Positions 11,938 to 13,943 of a DNA stretch of 13,943 nucleotides are shown one piece after another. The stretch's first letter is position 1. Each line of letters starts with the position of its first letter. Location of the stretch: assembly GCA_028866335.1 (NCBI GenBank), contig JAGWIL010000026.1, forward strand, positions 1 to 13,943, in the 5' to 3' direction. The translations under genes and the position numbers were made by a program. The stretch is from Rhodospirillales bacterium. Lineage in GTDB: Bacteria > Pseudomonadota > Alphaproteobacteria > Acetobacterales > Acetobacteraceae. Below the pieces are notes generated by a model. It saw only the letters and a program-made list of their open reading frames with translations. It made no database searches and was not told where the DNA came from.

Positions 11938-12217
11938 AACCTTCGGAGGTGAGCCGGCGGCGCCGGTTCCAACCTCTCGGGGTGCGGTCGATGGGACCGG
12001 ATAGGAGCGAGCGGAAATCCCTGAGAACGGCAGTGGTGCGGGAGCGCAGCGACCCGGTGCCGTTCGAACCGTGAGGCGCTTTGCCCGTCAGAACAGGCGC
12101 GCATGCGCCTGGACGGCAAAGCGGGGATTGGAGCGCCAGCGACGGCCGGTCTAGACCGCAGCACCCTTCCCGAGAGGTTTAGAACCGCGGCTGTCCGTCT
12201 CCCCTCCTTCCGAGGTC
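11938..12217 (-). promoter_or_regulatory. Large three-way-junction inverted-repeat structure upstream of ssb (Frpo-like candidate)
   Basis: All listed stems nest without conflict: GGTTC 11965-11969 with GAACC 12182-12186; AACCTCTCGGG 11971-11981 with CCCGAGAGGTT 12169-12179 (11 bp perfect); ACCGG 11996-12000 with CCGGT 12146-12150; AATCCC 12016-12021 with GGGATT 12124-12129; hairpin GAACGGCA 12025-12032 with TGCCGTTC 12058-12065; and hairpin CGCTTTGCC 12077-12085 with GGCAAAGCG 12115-12123, capped by AGGCGC/GCGCCT. The last stem stacks directly on GGGATT. No gene overlaps it credibly. It ends 17 bp from the ssb start codon. Long folded single strands upstream of ssb act as single-strand promoters in F-like plasmids; a structured RNA leader is the other option. 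Confidence 0.7.
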
Positions 12218-12225
12218 CCGGGGAG

Positions 12226-12599
12226 TGAAGTTGGGTGGTCCCGATGAGACATGGGTGCAGCACGGCCCCTCGTCGGCATCGACCCCGAGACCGCTCTTCG
12301 GCCCGCCGGCAACCACGCGAGCGCGCCCCGCCGCCAGCGAGGCAGCGACGACAGACCCACGCAGCCAGCGCCGGGCGCCCGCAGAGCGGCGCTTCGCCAT
12401 GGTCGGTCTAGGGCAGAGAAGATCGAGAGAAGGCGACATCGCCAAGGGCCACCGGTTGACGAGGGCAAGCTCGGCCGTGCTCGGGGCGAGACGCAGCGAC
12501 GGTTGCGCCATCGCCCGGAAACCCCGCGTAACGCGCTGTACGCTGATTCCGGATCGTGCGACTCTCCGGAATCGAAAGCCGTGCGAAGGAGCCGGGAGA
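12226..12599. other. Gene-poor GC-rich stretch before the WGR gene
   Basis: About 374 bp. Long open frames cross it on both strands, but they are Arg/Pro/Ser-rich, lack ribosome binding sites and have no domain, as expected of stop-poor GC-rich DNA. The one clear feature is the inverted repeat at 12545-12573. It probably contains promoters for the WGR gene and, on the other strand, sequence upstream of ssb. Confidence 0.5.
12545..12573. repeat. Perfect 9-bp inverted repeat with 11-nt loop
   Basis: GATTCCGGA at 12545-12553 and TCCGGAATC at 12565-12573 are exact complements. It lies 27 bp upstream of the WGR start codon. The distance between half-site centres is 20 bp, two helical turns, so an operator is plausible; a hairpin in the leader is the alternative. 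Confidence 0.5.
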
Positions 12600-12893
12600 A
12601 TGCAGGATCGGTGCGTCATGCTGCGCGCGACGAACCCGGAGCGGAATGTGAACCGCTCCTGGGTCTGCCGCATCGAGCGCGATCTCTTCGGCGCCTGCGT
12701 GGTGAGCGTGACATTCGGGCGAGCGGGAACACACGGCCGAACCATCCGCCGCGTCGTGCCCGACGATGCCGCGGCCGATCGCTTTCTCGCCAGCGCGATG
12801 GCGCGCAGACGAGGCTCGGAGAAGCGTTGCGGCGCCGCTTATCGCATCATCGAGGCCCGCGGTTTCGAGCAGCAGGATCTAAGTCCGGCGTGA
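12600..12893 (+). CDS. Small WGR-domain protein
   Basis: A 97-aa protein starting at 12600 after AGGAG with about 8-nt spacing; a second Met at residue 7 is also possible. Residues 18-85 fit a single WGR domain: W21, then RDLFGACVVSVTFGRAGTHG with Phe39-Gly40-Arg41 at the signature position (Phe replaces the usual Trp), and a helix VVPDDAAADRFLASAMARRR leading to the final strand CGAAYRII. WGR domains bind nucleic acid ends in PARPs and occur in MolR. Stand-alone copies of this size are common on alphaproteobacterial plasmids and their function is unknown. It could handle DNA ends during transfer, but that is inference. Confidence 0.82.
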   Translation: MQDRCVMLRATNPERNVNRSWVCRIERDLFGACVVSVTFGRAGTHGRTIRRVVPDDAAADRFLASAMARRRGSEKRCGAAYRIIEARGFEQQDLSPA

Positions 12894-12910
12894 CGCGATT
12901 TGTGATCACC

Positions 12911-12972
12911 GAGATCCGGCCGGTGCGTTGCGATCAGAGATCGGGCCGTACTAGGGTCGAGGGCGATCAGAG
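12911..12972 (+). repeat. GATC-rich direct repeats upstream of the NUDIX gene
   Basis: GAGATC(C/G)GGCCG occurs at 12911-12922 and 12938-12949, and GCGATCAGAG at 12930-12939 and 12963-12972, the latter 33 bp apart. Five GATC sites fall within about 70 bp. They may be regulator sites. No function is known. Confidence 0.35.
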
Positions 12973-12984
12973 GATGGATGGTAA

Positions 12985-13470
12985 TTGGCATCGGCGAAAA
13001 AGCGTTCACGAAAGCCGGGACTTGAGGTGATGGCCGAGCAAATCGCTGGTCAGTCCGGCGTTATACCATACCGGCTCGGCCCGGACGGTCTGCAGGTGCT
13101 GTTGATCACCTCGCGCGAAACACATCGCTGGGTCATTCCCAAGGGAAACATCGGTAAGGGCATGACCGCGCGGGATTCCGCGGCACGCGAGGCCTTTGAG
13201 GAAGCGGGCATCCAGGGTGTGATGCAGGACGTGCCACTTGGTTTCTACACCTACGGCAAGGTGTTGAAGGATGGCCGCGAGCAGCCGACTGTCGTCGAGG
13301 TTTTTGCGCTCCGGATCATCGAGCAGGCCAAGAAATGGCCGGAAAAGAAGGAGCGGACATGCAACTGGATGGCCCCCATCGAGGCGGCCCGGGCGGTCCA
13401 GGAACCGGGCCTTGCCATCCTATTGCTGAGGCTTGCGGAGATCCACGCGACATCGAGCGTACAATCCTAA
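12985..13470 (+). CDS. NUDIX hydrolase
   Basis: A 161-aa protein if started at TTG 12985, which has AGAGGA about 10 nt upstream and gives a basic N-terminus; an ATG at 13030 is the alternative and would remove 15 residues. The NUDIX box lies at 54-76: G54, then AAREAFEEAGI with Arg68, Glu69, Glu72 and Glu73 in place. The first Glu of the canonical GX5EX7REUXEEXGU is Met60. The metal-binding REXXEE core is intact, so hydrolysis is still likely. The WVIPKGNIGKG lead-in resembles the diphosphoinositol-polyphosphate and Ap4A-type NUDIX group common in alphaproteobacteria. The protein cleaves an X-linked nucleoside diphosphate; the substrate is not known. The XRE gene starts 30 bp downstream. Confidence 0.87.
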   Translation: MASAKKRSRKPGLEVMAEQIAGQSGVIPYRLGPDGLQVLLITSRETHRWVIPKGNIGKGMTARDSAAREAFEEAGIQGVMQDVPLGFYTYGKVLKDGREQPTVVEVFALRIIEQAKKWPEKKERTCNWMAPIEAARAVQEPGLAILLLRLAEIHATSSVQS

Positions 13471-13500
13471 GGAAAGAGGCCAGGATCAGCGGGACAGGAT

Positions 13501-13943
13501 ATGCCGCGTAAATCGAAAGCGAGGGCGGCACCGACCATCGGGCATATGAACGAAGGCGAATTGACGGCCGTCGATCGCGCTGTCGGCAGTCAGGTGCGCA
13601 TGCGCCGTACCCTCCTCGGCATGTCGCAGAGCGAGGTCTCGAACGTCATGGGGATAACGTTCCAGCAGTTGCAGAAATACGAGAAGGGCACCAATCGGAT
13701 CAGCGCGTCGAAGCTCTACCAATTAGGTATGATCCTGATGGTGCCGATCAGCTTCTTCTTCGAGGAACTGGCGGCGACAGACAAGGGCGCCATGGGAACG
13801 GATGTGGTTCTGAGCCCTGACGTCGACGTCAGCGTTATGAAAAACCCGCTGACCGCCAAGCTCATCCGCGCATTCTACGAGATCGAGAGCCCGCGCAAAC
13901 GCGATGCGGTGCTCTCGCTGTTTCGCTCGATGCCACGGGTGAG
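13501..13943 (+). CDS. XRE-family helix-turn-helix regulator, 3' end outside window
   Basis: The reading frame from ATG 13501 stays open to the window edge (147 complete codons). A start at 13546 is possible. Residues 29-87 are a Cro/C1-type HTH: VGSQVRMRRTLLGMSQSEVS, then MGITFQQLQKYEKGTNRISA and a final helix followed by VPISFFFEEL. This is the style of the many small alphaproteobacterial XRE regulators. The later region (NPLTAKLIRAFYEIESPRKR, then DAVLSLFRSM) is the usual helical tail of this group. It follows NUDIX by 30 bp on the same strand, so they may be co-transcribed. Its target is unknown. Confidence 0.88.
   Translation, partial: MPRKSKARAAPTIGHMNEGELTAVDRAVGSQVRMRRTLLGMSQSEVSNVMGITFQQLQKYEKGTNRISASKLYQLGMILMVPISFFFEELAATDKGAMGTDVVLSPDVDVSVMKNPLTAKLIRAFYEIESPRKRDAVLSLFRSMPRV

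Noticed and set aside
12179..13030. Long open frames on both strands over 12179-13030
   Set aside because: They are Arg/Pro/Ser-rich, mutually overlapping and without start signals; they reflect few stop codons in GC-rich DNA. Only the WGR and NUDIX frames have family patterns.
1..13943. CRISPR array
   Set aside because: No regularly spaced repeats of 24-40 bp with unique spacers and no cas genes were seen.

Overview
The window is GC-rich DNA from an alphaproteobacterium. The XRE regulator at the right edge, with its VGSQVRMRRTLLGMSQ-type helix-turn-helix, and the general gene style resemble Sphingomonadales or Rhodospirillales, but the genus cannot be fixed from sequence alone. The content is accessory throughout: conjugation-like genes, an ssb, nuclease-like orphans, a BRO-N protein, WGR and NUDIX proteins, and a transposon. 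I see no rRNA, tRNA or core housekeeping operon. A plasmid or an integrative conjugative element (ICE) fits best.

Left block (1-4955). Two leftward genes, a signal-peptide SIMPL-domain protein (cut by the window edge) and a BRO-N protein, face away from a rightward operon across a 326-bp regulatory gap. The operon has six genes: a Pro-rich HTH-like protein (TraK-like), a Walker-A ATPase (TraL-like), a membrane-anchored coiled-coil protein (TraM-like), an exported VirB1-like lytic transglycosylase, an exported SH3-like protein and a small two-helix membrane protein. The first three genes overlap by 0-4 nt or carry close ribosome binding sites. The TraKLM comparison rests on order, size and architecture, not on strong sequence identity. 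A very stable hairpin closes the block.

Middle block (4956-7188). This holds a 58-aa acidic orphan, a repeat- and hairpin-rich spacer, a NERD-domain protein, and a convergent leftward pair: a 41-aa membrane protein translationally coupled to a GIY-YIG/T5orf172-like protein. A 306-bp spacer full of inverted repeats follows.

Transposon (7189-11061). Perfect 16-bp inverted repeats flanked by GGGG duplications bound a 3,873-bp unit. It contains an intact IS1182-family transposase and four passenger genes: a CadR/PbrR-type MerR regulator, a short CDF-like transporter, a ChrB N-domain regulator and a second short CDF-like transporter. There is no inner left end between the passengers and the transposase, so this looks like one passenger-carrying insertion sequence and not a plain IS beside a metal locus. 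Removing it and one GGGG restores a perfect 8-bp stem with a 5-nt loop, so it appears to have inserted at the tip of a hairpin.

Right block (11062-13943). This holds a small orphan gene that may be frameshifted, an ssb with a textbook terminator, and a large nested inverted-repeat structure (about 11938-12217) directly upstream of ssb that folds into a three-way junction. That arrangement resembles the single-stranded promoters (Frpo/ssi) that drive ssb in the leading regions of conjugative plasmids. A gene-poor stretch, a WGR protein, a NUDIX hydrolase and an XRE regulator (cut by the window edge) follow on the plus strand.
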